Shown here piece after piece: positions 8,164 to 17,978 of a DNA stretch of 64,000 nt. The position numbers and the translations under genes were made by a program. This stretch comes from Synechocystis sp. LKSZ1 (lineage in GTDB: Bacteria; Cyanobacteriota; Cyanobacteriia; Cyanobacteriales; Microcystaceae): the NCBI RefSeq assembly GCF_040436315.1, contig NZ_AP031572.1, forward strand, positions 744,001 through 808,000, given 5' to 3'. The notes beneath the pieces are model-generated. The model searched no databases. It had not been told where the DNA came from and saw only the letters and a program-made list of their open reading frames with translations. Position 1 is the stretch's first letter. The number at the start of each line of letters is the position of its first letter.

Positions 8164-9434
8164 AGGCCTGGATTTGCCGTCGTCGCCCAGGAGAGAACTT
8201 GTTCTACTCTTCCCGTTATGGTTTGGCCCCACCACGGGGTATTGCGAGCCTGCGTTTTAAGGGTTTGGCTATTTACCGGCCAGGATTGCTGGGGATTAAA
8301 GAGAAGCCAATCAGAAAATACCGGGTTCAAGCCCAGACAACGGAGCGGATTAAGGCTGAGGGCCCGCCAGAGTTCCAGGGCCGTTAGGTGACCTGTCTCC
8401 ACTAGACCCTGCCAGAGACAGGGTAGGGCAAATTCTAAACCAATGGCCCCCGCTGGGGATTCGGCAAAGGCTAGGGTTTTTTCTTCGTAGGTATAGGCTT
8501 GATGATCGACAGCAATAGCTGCAATGGTGCCGTCCTTTAGTCCCTGTATTAAGGCCAGACGATCTTCTGGGTTGCCGAGGGGTGGATCTAAATGAAGGTT
8601 GGGATCATAGCGATAGAGAGCCTGACTATCCAACAGGATATGCATCCAGGCGACACTGGCGGTGAGGGGAAGGCCCCGAGCCTGGGCCTGGGCAATAAGG
8701 GCCACGCCTCGCTGAGTTGAAACCCGCATCAAGTGGACAGGCGTTGGTAAATCCGCCATTATCTCAATTAGGGCCGAGATCGCTGTCGTTTCTGCCATAG
8801 CCGGTTCTCCAGGTAGGCCCAAAGCCAAGGAAATGGCCCCCTCTCGGGCAACGCCATTTCCCCGCAGGGCCAGATTCACTGGTACCAGGGCCAGCGTTTT
8901 TTTATAGGGGGCAAGATATTCCAAGGCCCGACGGATTAAGCTGGAATTCATTAACGCTTGGCCATCGCTAAAGCCCACTACACCGGCTTCCACCAAATCC
9001 GCCAATTCTGCTAACTGTTCTCCCCGCGCGTCCTGGGTTAAGCTCCCCCAAAAGTGGACATGGGGCAAAGACTGCGGAGCTAAGGCTAGGAGCTTTTGAC
9101 GCCGTAGGCTCAAGACGGCGGGATTATCGGAGACGGGCTGGCCCTGGGGTAGAAGTACCAGTTGAGTAAAGCCCCCGGTGATGGCCGCTGCCGCTAATTG
9201 GGACAGAGTTTCCCGGTCTTCATGGCCTGGTTCGCCGCTGGTGCTGTAGAGATCCACTAGGCCGGGGGCCAAGATTAAATGTTCTCCATTGAGGGGAGCT
9301 AGATGGGCAGGAATGAGGGCTGGATCCGGATTAAGGGCCTGAATTTGTCCATCCTGGAGCCAGAGATCAATCTGGCAGTCTTGATCCTGCTGAGGCTCTA
9401 GCCAGCGAACCCCTCGCAAATACTGTGACTCCAT
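8160..9434 (-). CDS. pyrC: Dihydroorotase-like protein (PyrC homologue), metal ligands largely lost
   Basis: The 424-residue protein has the amidohydrolase layout of dihydroorotase, the third step of pyrimidine synthesis: LAPGLVDLYSTSGEPGHEDRE near 59-79, FWGSLTQDARGE, VVGFSDGQ and IAVDHQAYTYEEK. The canonical HxH ligands of the DxHxHxREPG motif are replaced by Tyr-Ser-Thr (about 63-65), and the usual HVS-type motif reads LMRVST. Only the late DH pair is retained. It therefore looks like a non-catalytic PyrC' of the kind that partners aspartate carbamoyltransferase in some bacteria; another active enzyme would be expected elsewhere. The start is the ATG at 9434, with AGGAG 7 nt upstream, rather than the ATG at 9458. 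Confidence 0.8.
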   Translation of the reverse strand: MESQYLRGVRWLEPQQDQDCQIDLWLQDGQIQALNPDPALIPAHLAPLNGEHLILAPGLVDLYSTSGEPGHEDRETLSQLAAAAITGGFTQLVLLPQGQPVSDNPAVLSLRRQKLLALAPQSLPHVHFWGSLTQDARGEQLAELADLVEAGVVGFSDGQALMNSSLIRRALEYLAPYKKTLALVPVNLALRGNGVAREGAISLALGLPGEPAMAETTAISALIEIMADLPTPVHLMRVSTQRGVALIAQAQARGLPLTASVAWMHILLDSQALYRYDPNLHLDPPLGNPEDRLALIQGLKDGTIAAIAVDHQAYTYEEKTLAFAESPAGAIGLEFALPCLWQGLVETGHLTALELWRALSLNPLRCLGLNPVFSDWLLFNPQQSWPVNSQTLKTQARNTPWWGQTITGRVEQVLSWATTANPGL

Positions 9435-9645
9435 CGGTGTGCTCCTAGCTTGGCCCATCGTCTATTTCCCAAATTGCCCTACAAATCCTAGCAGGAAACA
9501 GCCAAGGGTCTACAGCTTGAGGGTGGGATTTCTCCTCAACGGCCAATACTCCCAAAGGGACTTAATCTTCTCTTAAATTTTTTAACAATTACTTTACAAC
9601 GGACAAAGGCTATCAGGGTAAGGCTTTGCAGAATTCTTGAAAAAT

Positions 9646-9659
9646 GTAATCAAAAATAC
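9646..9659 (+). promoter_or_regulatory. Candidate NtcA box (GTA-N8-TAC)
   Basis: The sequence reads GTA, eight bases, TAC, matching the palindromic core of NtcA nitrogen-control sites. A TATAAT hexamer follows only 10 nt downstream (9670-9675), closer than the 20-24 nt of activator sites, so if real it would sit as a repressing site over the -35 region. It lies about 80 bp upstream of the DUF4327 start. A match of this length is expected by chance several times in 64 kb. Confidence 0.25.
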
Positions 9660-9737
9660 AGCACCACCCTATAATTTTCTTCCGCCAGGTTAGACTATAT
9701 TGGACATTAAGCTTTGTTACTCGCTTAGGTATATTTT

Positions 9738-9980
9738 ATGAGTACCAGTACTCTAACTCCCGTTTCGTCTACGACCTACTCCTTGAGTATGCTTCAAGAT
9801 GAAGTCCGCCAACTGGTGGAAAAAGGGACGATTAGTCGTCATCAGCCCATCTACGTCCTGTGTAAATACATTCCAGCGCGGGAATGGGTTTGTGTGGAGT
9901 GTGAATTAGAGCGGAGTGATTTTCTTCTGCGGGATCAGATCGGGGATCTCATCGCCGCAGAGCGTTGGGATAACGACTAA
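9738..9980 (+). CDS. DUF4327 family protein
   Basis: This 80-residue protein shows the cyanobacterial DUF4327 pattern: YSLSMLQDEVRQLVEKG, then HQPIYVLCKYIPAREWVCVE, CELERSD, and a C-terminal LLRDQIGDLIAAERWDND. The function of the family is unknown. It has conserved cysteines (VLCKY, WVCVECEL) but no complete zinc-finger spacing. It is soluble with no signal peptide. The ATG at 9738 is preceded by an AT-rich promoter-like stretch containing TATAAT and a candidate NtcA box. The stop overlaps the convergent ictB gene by 4 bp. Confidence 0.8.
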   Translation: MSTSTLTPVSSTTYSLSMLQDEVRQLVEKGTISRHQPIYVLCKYIPAREWVCVECELERSDFLLRDQIGDLIAAERWDND

Positions 9981-11377
9981 GATAATGACCCTGAATCAGC
10001 GGTTGCCGGGGCCGCTGTCATCAAATTAGCGGATTGGCTGGCAATCATGGCCAATAAAAACCACCAAAGAGTACTAACTGGTGGCCGGTACCAGACTGTA
10101 TCGACTAGGCCATGCACCAACAACCCCACCATGGCAGCCAAGGCCGCTATGGCCCAAAAACCCTGGGGATCGCTCTGGTGACGAAAGGCCTGAATCTGCC
10201 TTAGCCCCTGACTAAAAACAACTAAAAGTAACCAGAGCATGGTCGAAAAGCCCACTAGTCCCGTCTCTACCATGATCTCTAGGTAAATGGAATAGGCACT
10301 CAAGGCACTAAATTTGGGACGCATATAGAGGGGATAGATGTGATTAAAAGCACTATTTCCTGGGCCAATGCCTAACCACGGGCGGTCACGGATCATACTT
10401 TTAACTCCTTCCCAAACATTAATCCGAAAATTATTACTGCTATCGCCTCGGCCCGCAAAAATACTCAACACCCTTACCTGGAGAGGTTCCACTAGGAGTA
10501 GAGCCAGACCCAGACCCAAACCCCCCAATCCAATTACTAGGGGTAGTAGCCAGGTTTGCCAAAAAGGAGAGAGGAAGGGCCGCCACCAGAGGTAACTGAG
10601 GAAGATAAAAGCCCCTAGTACAGCTAGTCCTCCGAGCCATCCCCCTCGACTTTGGGTAAAGAAAAGACAGCCCAGATCAATGGCTAGTGTCATCATCGCC
10701 AGCAGTTTGGGCAAAATTCCCCGCCAGGTAAAAATAGCCCCGCAACTCAGGGCAATCATGGGCAGTAGGTAGGCTGCCAATAAATTCGGGTTACCTAGGT
10801 AGCTATAAACCCGAGTAGCCCCCGCAAGGTCGGAAGTCGGATCATTCCAGGTGGCCAACTGTTCAACGCCGTCTAGCTGCTGTTTGATGCCGTAGGCTCC
10901 GACCGTTAACCCCACGAGAATAATCACCGTTACTACCCGATTAAACCAAGGCCGGGAACGAAGAATACGAGCGGCTAAGAGAAACAAACATAAGTTAGCT
11001 GTAAGCTTTAAAAATCCACCCAGAGCAGCCATTTTCACGGGTGAAAAGCTGACAGCCAAGGCCGAAATCAGCCAGTAAAGAAAAACTAAAAGATGAATCG
11101 GGGTGAGTCCTGGTGATTGCTCATCCGCGAGGGTCAACACCAGCCAATACAGCCCACAAATCGTCAGCAAACCCCCCAGCATTGTGGTGGAGGTAAAGGG
11201 GGCCAGGCTAAAGATCAGGGCTATCAACAACGCCCCGATGGCGTCCCGAAAGGGCCAAAGATAACTAGAGGTGCTCCAGCCTTGGAAAAGCCCCACCAGA
11301 CGATGGAGGTAACTGCCCTGCCGCCATTGGTAGGGGGAAAATCGAGACCAGGTAAGTTGTTGCCAAAAAAAGGCCAT
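9977..11377 (-). CDS. ictB: IctB family membrane protein (O-antigen ligase-like)
   Basis: The 466-residue polytopic protein has about ten predicted membrane segments and a large hydrophilic loop. The N-terminus (FWQQLTWSRFSPYQW, then a WRQGSYLHRLVG stretch) and the motif RGDSSNNFRINVWEGVKSMIRDRPWLGIGPGNSAFNHIYP around 309-348 are characteristic of IctB. IctB was first named for a supposed bicarbonate transport role in Synechococcus; by sequence it belongs to the O-antigen ligase/Wzy superfamily, so polysaccharide ligation is an alternative function. It is located in a cyanobacterial membrane. It is convergent with DUF4327 and lies downstream of another polytopic gene in the same direction, 56 bp apart. 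Confidence 0.87.
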   Translation of the reverse strand: MAFFWQQLTWSRFSPYQWRQGSYLHRLVGLFQGWSTSSYLWPFRDAIGALLIALIFSLAPFTSTTMLGGLLTICGLYWLVLTLADEQSPGLTPIHLLVFLYWLISALAVSFSPVKMAALGGFLKLTANLCLFLLAARILRSRPWFNRVVTVIILVGLTVGAYGIKQQLDGVEQLATWNDPTSDLAGATRVYSYLGNPNLLAAYLLPMIALSCGAIFTWRGILPKLLAMMTLAIDLGCLFFTQSRGGWLGGLAVLGAFIFLSYLWWRPFLSPFWQTWLLPLVIGLGGLGLGLALLLVEPLQVRVLSIFAGRGDSSNNFRINVWEGVKSMIRDRPWLGIGPGNSAFNHIYPLYMRPKFSALSAYSIYLEIMVETGLVGFSTMLWLLLVVFSQGLRQIQAFRHQSDPQGFWAIAALAAMVGLLVHGLVDTVWYRPPVSTLWWFLLAMIASQSANLMTAAPATADSGSLS

Positions 11378-11433
11378 GGTGAAATCTCCACGGATTGCCG
11401 CGCCCTATTATACCGACTTTGCGGAGAGACCCC

Positions 11434-12606
11434 CTAGGATTGCAGAAGGATAAAGGCCAGACTGGCCAGGCCCCAGCCCAAGCAGAGTAAGTTTTTTAGC
11501 ATCCCTGGCCTTGAATCTAGAGATATCATTGAGGGACGGAAACAGGGCAAGAGTAGAAATAACCAGTAGAGGTCTAGAAAGACTCGTGAATAGTTTAAAT
11601 AATAGTTAAGAATATAAAAACTAGCGACGGCCCCTAGGCCCGCGTAGCTCCAAAAGGTTAGGGTCAGGGCATTAATCTGGGGGCGTGGGCAGAGGCTGTT
11701 ACGCAGGCCCCAGGCCAGGGTTAACCCTAAGATTGAAAAGGAATAGGCCTCATAAAGATTGCCCAGTGTTAGCCCGTTTTGGAGTAGGGCTTCTCCCTTG
11801 GCCAATAGGCCCCCTACTGGCCAGGTAAAATTCCCCGTCCCACTAGCCCCCGGTAATGACAGATAGATAATCCAAGCATTCCAGAGCAGAAAGGGGAGCA
11901 GGGCCAGGCCGAGGGGCAAAAAGTGCTCTCGTCGTTGGGAACGCACACTAGCAATGACCAGAGCCAACCAGACCAGCAGTAAGGTCTCACGGGTCAACAG
12001 GCCCAAGGCCAAGGCCCATCCCATGCCCCAGGGACGACGGGACTGGAAAGACAGCAAGGCCGCCAGGGCCAAGACACTGGCCCAGAGATCCGCAGTAGAA
12101 AGAGATAGCACCATCCACACCCCAGGAATGGCCAGGCCCCATAGTCCATTCTCCGGCGACTGGTCTTGAATTTGCAGGGATCGGGTGAGTAAAAAGATAA
12201 AAGCAGTAATAGCCAAGATGTTTAGTCCAACCAACCCATAGGGAATCCAGCAGGGATTGCCCAGGCCCAGGAAATACCCCAGTAGAGGATAGAGAATACG
12301 GCGATAGCGGTAACTAGGCTGATCCAGGGCCGCTATTGTCCCCGGTTGCGTGAGGAAGGGGTCAAGACTAATGCTCAAAAATTGTTGGCCATCGTAGCCC
12401 AACTCGTCGGGCCAGATACGGGTGGTTTCCGGCTGGAGTAGGGGAGATAGGGGGAGGACAGAACCAATGCGGAAAAATCCCGTGATATTGCCCTCAAATT
12501 TACCGAAGTATAAAAAAAGACAGACCAGGCTCGCCAACAAAAAAGCAAGAACTGCGTTGGCCAAGGCCGCCTGTCTGCTCTTCCGGTAGTCATCCATAAA
12601 ACGCAT
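11434..12606 (-). CDS. Polytopic membrane protein, GT-C-like
   Basis: The 390-residue protein has a cytoplasmic basic N-terminus, about ten hydrophobic segments, and an external loop after the first segment with WPDELGYDGQQFLSISLDPFL and YRYRRILYPLLGYFLGLGNP. Acidic residues in the first loop followed by a YRYRRILYP-type motif are typical of membrane glycosyltransferase-like (GT-C fold) proteins that act on surface glycans. I cannot name the substrate. The gene is upstream of ictB in the same direction, and a shared role in envelope glycans is possible. The start is the ATG at 12606 (MRFMDD); an upstream TTG and another ATG nine bases downstream are alternatives. Confidence 0.65.
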   Translation of the reverse strand: MRFMDDYRKSRQAALANAVLAFLLASLVCLFLYFGKFEGNITGFFRIGSVLPLSPLLQPETTRIWPDELGYDGQQFLSISLDPFLTQPGTIAALDQPSYRYRRILYPLLGYFLGLGNPCWIPYGLVGLNILAITAFIFLLTRSLQIQDQSPENGLWGLAIPGVWMVLSLSTADLWASVLALAALLSFQSRRPWGMGWALALGLLTRETLLLVWLALVIASVRSQRREHFLPLGLALLPFLLWNAWIIYLSLPGASGTGNFTWPVGGLLAKGEALLQNGLTLGNLYEAYSFSILGLTLAWGLRNSLCPRPQINALTLTFWSYAGLGAVASFYILNYYLNYSRVFLDLYWLFLLLPCFRPSMISLDSRPGMLKNLLCLGWGLASLAFILLQS

Positions 12607-12734
12607 CAATGGCACCCCATACAATCAATATGACCTCTCAGTAAACAATTGATTGGCTCTAGTGAGTACTCTCCAGACTGGTCAGGGCCAACGGAGTACT
12701 GGTATGATGACTCAGTGTTTTTCTTCCCTCTGCT

Positions 12735-13571
12735 ATGAGCCACGCCGATTGGCAAGTTGCCAAGGTTTACGAAGATATTCTGTACCACAAATGGGACGGT
12801 ATCGCCAAAATTACCATCAATCGTCCCCATAAACGTAACGCCTTCCGCCCAAAAACCATTGTTGAATTGTACGATGCCTTTTGTAATGCGCGGGAAGATG
12901 GCCGCATCGGTGTAGTTTTGCTTACCGGAGCCGGCCCCCACAGTGATGGTAAATATGCCTTTTGCGCTGGGGGAGACCAATCGGTGCGGGGAGAAGGGGG
13001 CTACCTGGATGACCAAGGCGTTCCCCGTCTTAATGTTCTTGATCTCCAGCGCTTGATTCGCTCTATGCCCAAAGTGGTGATTGCCCTCGTGGCGGGTTAT
13101 GCCATTGGCGGGGGCCAGGTTCTACACTTGGTCTGCGACCTGACATTGGCGGCGGATAATGCTATGTTTGGGCAAACAGGCCCGAAGGTGGGGAGTTTTG
13201 ATGGTGGTTTTGGGGCCAGTTATTTGGCCCGTGTCGTGGGCCAAAAGAAAGCCCGAGAAATCTGGTTTCTCTGTCGTCAGTATTCTGCTCAGCAGGCCCT
13301 AGACATGGGATTAGTGAATGCAGTGGTGCCCGTCGATGATTTAGAAGGGGAAGGAATTCAATGGGCTAAGGAAATCTTGGCTAAAAGCCCCCTCGCGATT
13401 CGTTGTCTCAAGGCGGCCTTTAATGCGGACTGCGATGGTCAAGCGGGGCTTCAGGAACTGGCAGGAAACGCAACCCTTTTGTACTACATGACCGCAGAAG
13501 GCAATGAAGGAAAACAGGCCTTTCTAGAAAAACGACCACCGGATTTTCGTCAATACCCCTGGTTACCTTAG
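12735..13571 (+). CDS. menB: 1,4-Dihydroxy-2-naphthoyl-CoA synthase (MenB)
   Basis: The 278-residue crotonase-fold enzyme closes the second ring of naphthoquinone, from O-succinylbenzoyl-CoA to DHNA-CoA, in the phylloquinone pathway that supplies the photosystem I cofactor A1. The sequence shows the MenB hallmarks: [31 protein letters not shown] (oxyanion and substrate loop), [18 protein letters not shown], and [13 protein letters not shown], plus the C-terminal [14 protein letters not shown]. Length and motifs are complete. The ATG at 12735 starts the conserved N-terminus ([14 protein letters not shown]). It is divergent from the GT-C-like gene and convergent with a small Cys-rich gene. Confidence 0.96.
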   Translation: MSHADWQVAKVYEDILYHKWDGIAKITINRPHKRNAFRPKTIVELYDAFCNAREDGRIGVVLLTGAGPHSDGKYAFCAGGDQSVRGEGGYLDDQGVPRLNVLDLQRLIRSMPKVVIALVAGYAIGGGQVLHLVCDLTLAADNAMFGQTGPKVGSFDGGFGASYLARVVGQKKAREIWFLCRQYSAQQALDMGLVNAVVPVDDLEGEGIQWAKEILAKSPLAIRCLKAAFNADCDGQAGLQELAGNATLLYYMTAEGNEGKQAFLEKRPPDFRQYPWLP

Positions 13572-13602
13572 GGGTTTCATCGTATTGCTCGTGACAAGTT
13601 CT

Positions 13603-13878
13603 TTACCCGTGGGAAGCGCGGCTCCCGGTTTCCATGGTCAAACCACCAGCAGAAGCTGAAGTTGTTTCAGAACAGTCTAGCGCTAGGGAATTTTCCAGTC
13701 GCATGACATCTTCAATAGCATCCCAAGGGGTCGAGAAGGGATGAGAGGCAAGGACACAAGCCTTCCATTCGCCTTGGACGGGAACACCCAGTTGATCACA
13801 CATTCCTCCCCGTCGTCCTTCGGACTGATAGTACCGGCAGTAGCGGCACGATGAAGTCATATAATTAGCAGTTTTCAT
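13603..13878 (-). CDS. Small Cys-rich conserved hypothetical protein
   Basis: This 91-residue protein begins MKTANYMTSSCRYCRYYQ, then GRRGGMCDQLGVPVQGEWKACVLA. Four cysteines arranged C-x2-C, C and C within about 35 residues suggest a metal- or cluster-binding knuckle. The C-terminal half is acidic then Ser/Thr-rich and probably flexible. I recall similar small proteins across cyanobacteria but know no function. The ATG at 13878 (MKTAN) starts it; an in-frame ATG at 13860 (MTSSC) is an alternative that keeps all the cysteines. It is convergent with menB, 31 bp apart, and faces a long non-coding region on its 5' side. Confidence 0.7.
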   Translation of the reverse strand: MKTANYMTSSCRYCRYYQSEGRRGGMCDQLGVPVQGEWKACVLASHPFSTPWDAIEDVMRLENSLALDCSETTSASAGGLTMETGSRASHG

Positions 13879-14462
13879 CGGGGGCTCTCAAAAGATATTA
13901 AAAAAATGCTTGGTTAAGCAGGTTATTTATATATTTTGCCCTAGGCTCTATTGGCTAAAAATAAGTTCAAGCCAGGATTCCATAAGGATTCCAGTGATCC
14001 CCGCCAGACTGATCCCTTTAGTTTGTCTTAATAATCATTTTACAAATCGACATATTCTTTGAGCCTTCGACTCTTGTCTTAGATCGAGTTTGCACACAAA
14101 GAAGCAAGTCCTTAGCTGAAATCATTATGGGGATCAGGGCAAAAAGGCCTTCCATTGAGAGGATAGGGAACTTTCCGAACAGGATAGAGGCTTAAGCAGC
14201 AACAAAATTCAATCTAAAAAGCCAAGAATATTTCTCAAAAAATCTATTTTCTTTTTTCGTAAAAGTATCAAGGACTACAGAGGATTTTGGTCATTATTAT
14301 CGTAACGGTGGGTTGATCCAGACCCGCCTCCATTATTCTAGTTAACGCTTGGACAGGGGATTAGGGGGGATCCCCTACCGAAGGAAGTACTTTCGCGGGG
14401 TAAAACCACTACAATGGGTTAAAGCTTAAAATTTCGTAACCCTTTCCCCTTGCTGGCCACCT
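13879..14462. other. Non-coding interval upstream of lepA
   Basis: About 580 bp without a convincing gene on either strand. It is AT-richer than its surroundings and serves as the shared 5' region of the small Cys-rich gene and lepA. I see a short direct repeat (GGATTCC, 4 bp, GGATTCC around 13975-13993) and a GGGGATCCCC palindrome near 14365-14376 just upstream of the lepA leader. No RNA gene was recognisable by eye. Confidence 0.5.
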
Positions 14463-16277
14463 ATGACCGACGTTCCCGTTTCTCGGATTCGTAACTTTTC
14501 CATCATTGCCCACATCGACCACGGTAAATCGACGTTAGCCGACCGACTGTTGCAGGTGACCGGAACCGTCGAACAACGGCAGATGAAGGAGCAATTTCTC
14601 GACAACATGGATTTGGAGCGGGAACGGGGCATTACCATTAAACTCCAGGCAGCTCGTATGAATTATCGGGGCAAGGATGGCCAGGACTATGTTCTCAATT
14701 TGATCGATACCCCCGGCCACGTTGATTTTTCCTACGAAGTTTCGCGCTCTCTGGCCGCCTGTGAAGGGGCCTTGCTGGTGGTGGATGCCTCCCAGGGAGT
14801 AGAGGCTCAGACTCTAGCTAACGTCTATCTGGCCCTGGAAAATAACCTGGAAATTATTCCTGTGCTCAATAAAATTGACCTGCCCAGTGCTGAACCAGAA
14901 CGGGTAGCCCGGGAAATTGAAGAGGTGGTGGGCCTCGATTGCAGTCAGGTGATTCAGGCTTCCGCCAAGGCTGGCCTGGGGATCGAGGATATTTTAGAAT
15001 CCATTGTCCATTTGGTGCCCCCCCCCCAAGATACGGTGGCAGACCCATTACGGGCCTTGATTTTTGACAGCTATTACGATGCCTATCGCGGCGTAGTTGT
15101 TTATTTTCGGGTGATGGATGGCCGGGTTAAACGGGGGGATAAAGTCCGTTTGATGGCCTCAGGCAAGGAATATGTCATTGATGAACTGGGGGTCCTATCA
15201 CCGACCCAAGTCCAGGTGGATGAACTGCATGCCGGGGAAGTTGGCTATTTTGCCGCCGCCATTAAAGCCGTAGGGGATGCGCGGGTCGGCGATACGATTA
15301 CCTTAGCAATGACCCCCGCCCAGACGCCTCTGCCCGGCTATACCGAGGCCAATCCCATGGTTTTTTGTGGCCTCTTTCCCATTGATGCCGACCAATATCC
15401 CGATCTGCGGGATGCCCTAGAAAAACTCAAGCTTAACGATGCGGCCCTGTCCTACGAACCTGAAACCTCTAGTGCCATGGGCTTTGGTTTCCGCTGTGGC
15501 TTTTTAGGCCTGTTACACATGGAAATTGTCCAGGAGCGGTTAGAGCGGGAATATAATCTGGACTTAATCACGACGGCCCCCTCAGTTATCTATCGCGTGA
15601 CCACCATGGACGGCGAAATCCTAGAGGTGGATAATCCCAGTCAACTCCCTGATGCCCAACACCGGAGCAAGATCGAAGAACCCTATATCAAGGTGGAAAT
15701 GATCACCCCGGAAAACTATGTCGGGACGCTAATGGAACTGTGCCAGAGCCGGCGGGGAGTCTTTATTGACATGAAATATTTCACCCAAACCCGCACGGCC
15801 CTGATCTACGAGTTACCGTTGGCCGAAGTGGTAACGGACTTTTTTGATCAACTGAAATCTCGCACCAAGGGCTACGCCAGCATGGAGTATCAACTGATTG
15901 GCTATCGGGAAAATGCCCTGGTGAAATTAGACATTTTAGTCAATGGGGACGGGGTCGATGCCCTGGCCATGATCGTCCATCGGGATAAGGCTTACTATGT
16001 GGGCCGGGCCTTGGTCGAAAAACTGAAGGAATTGATCCCACGCCACCAGTTCAAAGTTCCCATTCAAGCGGCCATCGGCGCGAAGGTGATTGCCAGTGAG
16101 CATATTCCGGCCCTGCGCAAGGACGTATTAGCTAAGTGCTACGGTGGTGATATTTCCCGGAAGAAAAAGCTTTTACAGAAACAGGCCAAGGGTAAAAAAC
16201 GAATGAAGGCCATTGGAACCGTTGATGTGCCCCAGGAAGCTTTTATGGCGGTACTTAAGTTAGACCAACAGGGTTAA
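14463..16277 (+). CDS. lepA: Elongation factor 4 (LepA), ribosome back-translocating GTPase
   Basis: The 604-residue protein has complete LepA architecture: a GTPase domain with [15 protein letters not shown] (P-loop), [12 protein letters not shown] (G3) and [13 protein letters not shown] (G4), then the EF-G-like beta-barrel and two alpha/beta domains, and the LepA-specific C-terminus ending in [21 protein letters not shown]. LepA acts on stalled or mistranslocated ribosomes, under ionic or temperature stress in particular. The start ATG at 14463 leads directly to [17 protein letters not shown]. Downstream, an AGACCCC / GGGGTCT inverted pair at 16326-16355 could be a weak bidirectional terminator shared with the convergent kinase gene. 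Confidence 0.97.
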   Translation: MTDVPVSRIRNFSIIAHIDHGKSTLADRLLQVTGTVEQRQMKEQFLDNMDLERERGITIKLQAARMNYRGKDGQDYVLNLIDTPGHVDFSYEVSRSLAACEGALLVVDASQGVEAQTLANVYLALENNLEIIPVLNKIDLPSAEPERVAREIEEVVGLDCSQVIQASAKAGLGIEDILESIVHLVPPPQDTVADPLRALIFDSYYDAYRGVVVYFRVMDGRVKRGDKVRLMASGKEYVIDELGVLSPTQVQVDELHAGEVGYFAAAIKAVGDARVGDTITLAMTPAQTPLPGYTEANPMVFCGLFPIDADQYPDLRDALEKLKLNDAALSYEPETSSAMGFGFRCGFLGLLHMEIVQERLEREYNLDLITTAPSVIYRVTTMDGEILEVDNPSQLPDAQHRSKIEEPYIKVEMITPENYVGTLMELCQSRRGVFIDMKYFTQTRTALIYELPLAEVVTDFFDQLKSRTKGYASMEYQLIGYRENALVKLDILVNGDGVDALAMIVHRDKAYYVGRALVEKLKELIPRHQFKVPIQAAIGAKVIASEHIPALRKDVLAKCYGGDISRKKKLLQKQAKGKKRMKAIGTVDVPQEAFMAVLKLDQQG

Positions 16278-16353
16278 TCTAGTCCGAGAGCTTTGTACTA
16301 AATCACTAAAGTTTGACCCCACAACAGACCCCCAGTCCATAAAAAGCAGGGGT

Positions 16354-17910
16354 CTAAAATCCCGAAACCTCTTTATTAAAAGAGGGCTTGACTTGGGATA
16401 ACTTGGCCACAATCTTGGGCTTTAGTTTTTCAAACTCTTGCTTGAGGAGTTGTTTGGATATCTGAGATTTACCCGCGGGAACATTCTGACTATTGCTGGC
16501 CCATTCCTGTAAAAGTTTGCTTTGATTGGGGGCAATGGTTGCCGTTAGCACTTGCTGGCATTGTTCTGGACGCTCTAGGGCAAAGAAGAGAATGGAATAG
16601 TTGCCTCTCTGTCCCAACAACATAGCGATGCGTTGACCGGCTGGGGTCTTCAGATCGATGTAACAGGGAAGCCAACGAGGGCCATACTGACGGTGAAAGA
16701 GTACCGTAATCCACAACACCATGGGATGGGGAGAATTGGTCATCAGGAATTGGTTGTAGCGGATACTCGTCATTCGAGCAGTAATATCTTCCTGCTCCAA
16801 CATCACCCACAAGCTAGCCAGAGTCCCCTCCTCCGCCCGAATAATTTGGGGAAACACAATTTTCTGGACGGGTTTATCCTTTGGCCAGGTCATCTGCCGA
16901 CAGGCCTCTGCCGCTGGTAGTAGCCGACTGGTCGCCATGGAGGTCGGCCGCGGGCCACGGGGTTTCATAACGACGGTCGGCTGGGAATCCTCCGGGTCAG
17001 GAATCGAGGGACGGTTAGCGACCTTGGGACGGGAAATTTCGATTTCAATGGCTTCCAGGGATTTAATCACTTCCTCTACCACCTGGGGCCGATTTTTAGG
17101 CGATTTGGCCATGCAGTCCATCACCAGGGCCTCTAGGGAAGGAGGAATCCGATAGCTGGGGTTCATTGGTTTAGGCTTGGTGTGATGGTGGGCCTCATAC
17201 CAGCCCCCAAAGGAAGAGTTTTCCGGGAAAATTGGCATATCTCCAGTCAGCATTTCGTACATCATAATGCCCAAACTGTAGATGTCTGAGCGATTATCCA
17301 ACTCCTTACCCTCCATTTGTTCTGGGGAGCAGTAGGCAAGAGTTCCCATAAAGGCCTGGGTCTGGGATTCCTCCGCTTGTACCAGCTTGGCAATACCAAA
17401 ATCTAAGATTTTAACCAGTTCCCCCAGAGCCTGGTCTTGTACCAATAAAATATTGCTGGGTTTAATATCCCGATGGACAATGGGACAAATTTCCCCCTGA
17501 TACAAAATGCCTCTGTGGGCACATTCCAAACCAAAACAAATTTGCCGGGTAATGCGCAAAAACCGATCAACAGGCAAGGGGCGGTACTTGATCAGGTCAC
17601 TAATGCTTTCGCCCTGGAGAAATTCCATAACGTAAAAGGGAATTTCTTTCTCATCCAACCCGTAGTCCCGGACCCGGACAATGTGAATACTTTTTTCTCC
17701 CAGGAGGGCCGAAATGGTGGCTTCCCGCTCAAAGCGTTCCTTCATGCGTTGATTGAGCAGGGCCTGGGACAAGAATTTAACGGCGACAGTCACCCCCCCT
17801 AGGAGTTTATCTTCAGCCCGATAGACCTGACCCATGGCCCCACTCCCCACCAGTTCGACGAGTTGGTAGCGATTGGCGAGTAAGCGGCGATGGCGAGAAT
17901 CTGGGGTCAT
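16354..17910 (-). CDS. Eukaryotic-type Ser/Thr protein kinase
   Basis: The 518-residue protein has an N-terminal Hanks kinase domain: GSGAMGQVYRA (glycine loop, 22-32), VAVKFL (Lys45), IVHRDIKPSN (catalytic Asp148), LDFGIAKL (DFG, 170-172), GTLAYCSPEQM and DIYSLGIMMYEMLTG. All catalytic residues are present. After a Pro/Ser linker (about 290-335) there is a distinct C-terminal domain of about 180 residues (IRYNQFLMTNSPHPMVLWITVLFHRQYGPRW) that I do not recognise; it has no membrane segment, so the kinase is probably soluble. FHA-containing proteins such as the nearby PBP1 are possible targets by inference only. The stop falls within an inverted repeat shared with lepA. Confidence 0.92.
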   Translation of the reverse strand: MTPDSRHRRLLANRYQLVELVGSGAMGQVYRAEDKLLGGVTVAVKFLSQALLNQRMKERFEREATISALLGEKSIHIVRVRDYGLDEKEIPFYVMEFLQGESISDLIKYRPLPVDRFLRITRQICFGLECAHRGILYQGEICPIVHRDIKPSNILLVQDQALGELVKILDFGIAKLVQAEESQTQAFMGTLAYCSPEQMEGKELDNRSDIYSLGIMMYEMLTGDMPIFPENSSFGGWYEAHHHTKPKPMNPSYRIPPSLEALVMDCMAKSPKNRPQVVEEVIKSLEAIEIEISRPKVANRPSIPDPEDSQPTVVMKPRGPRPTSMATSRLLPAAEACRQMTWPKDKPVQKIVFPQIIRAEEGTLASLWVMLEQEDITARMTSIRYNQFLMTNSPHPMVLWITVLFHRQYGPRWLPCYIDLKTPAGQRIAMLLGQRGNYSILFFALERPEQCQQVLTATIAPNQSKLLQEWASNSQNVPAGKSQISKQLLKQEFEKLKPKIVAKLSQVKPSFNKEVSGF

Positions 17911-17978
17911 AGAGAACAGGGCCTGGCGATAGCCACGGGAGAGGTTAAGGGGCAGAAAAATACGAATCCCAATTCCGT

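Noticed and set aside
13975-13993. Direct repeat GGATTCC as a possible attachment or regulatory site
   Set aside because: Two short copies only, no mobile element or partner nearby.
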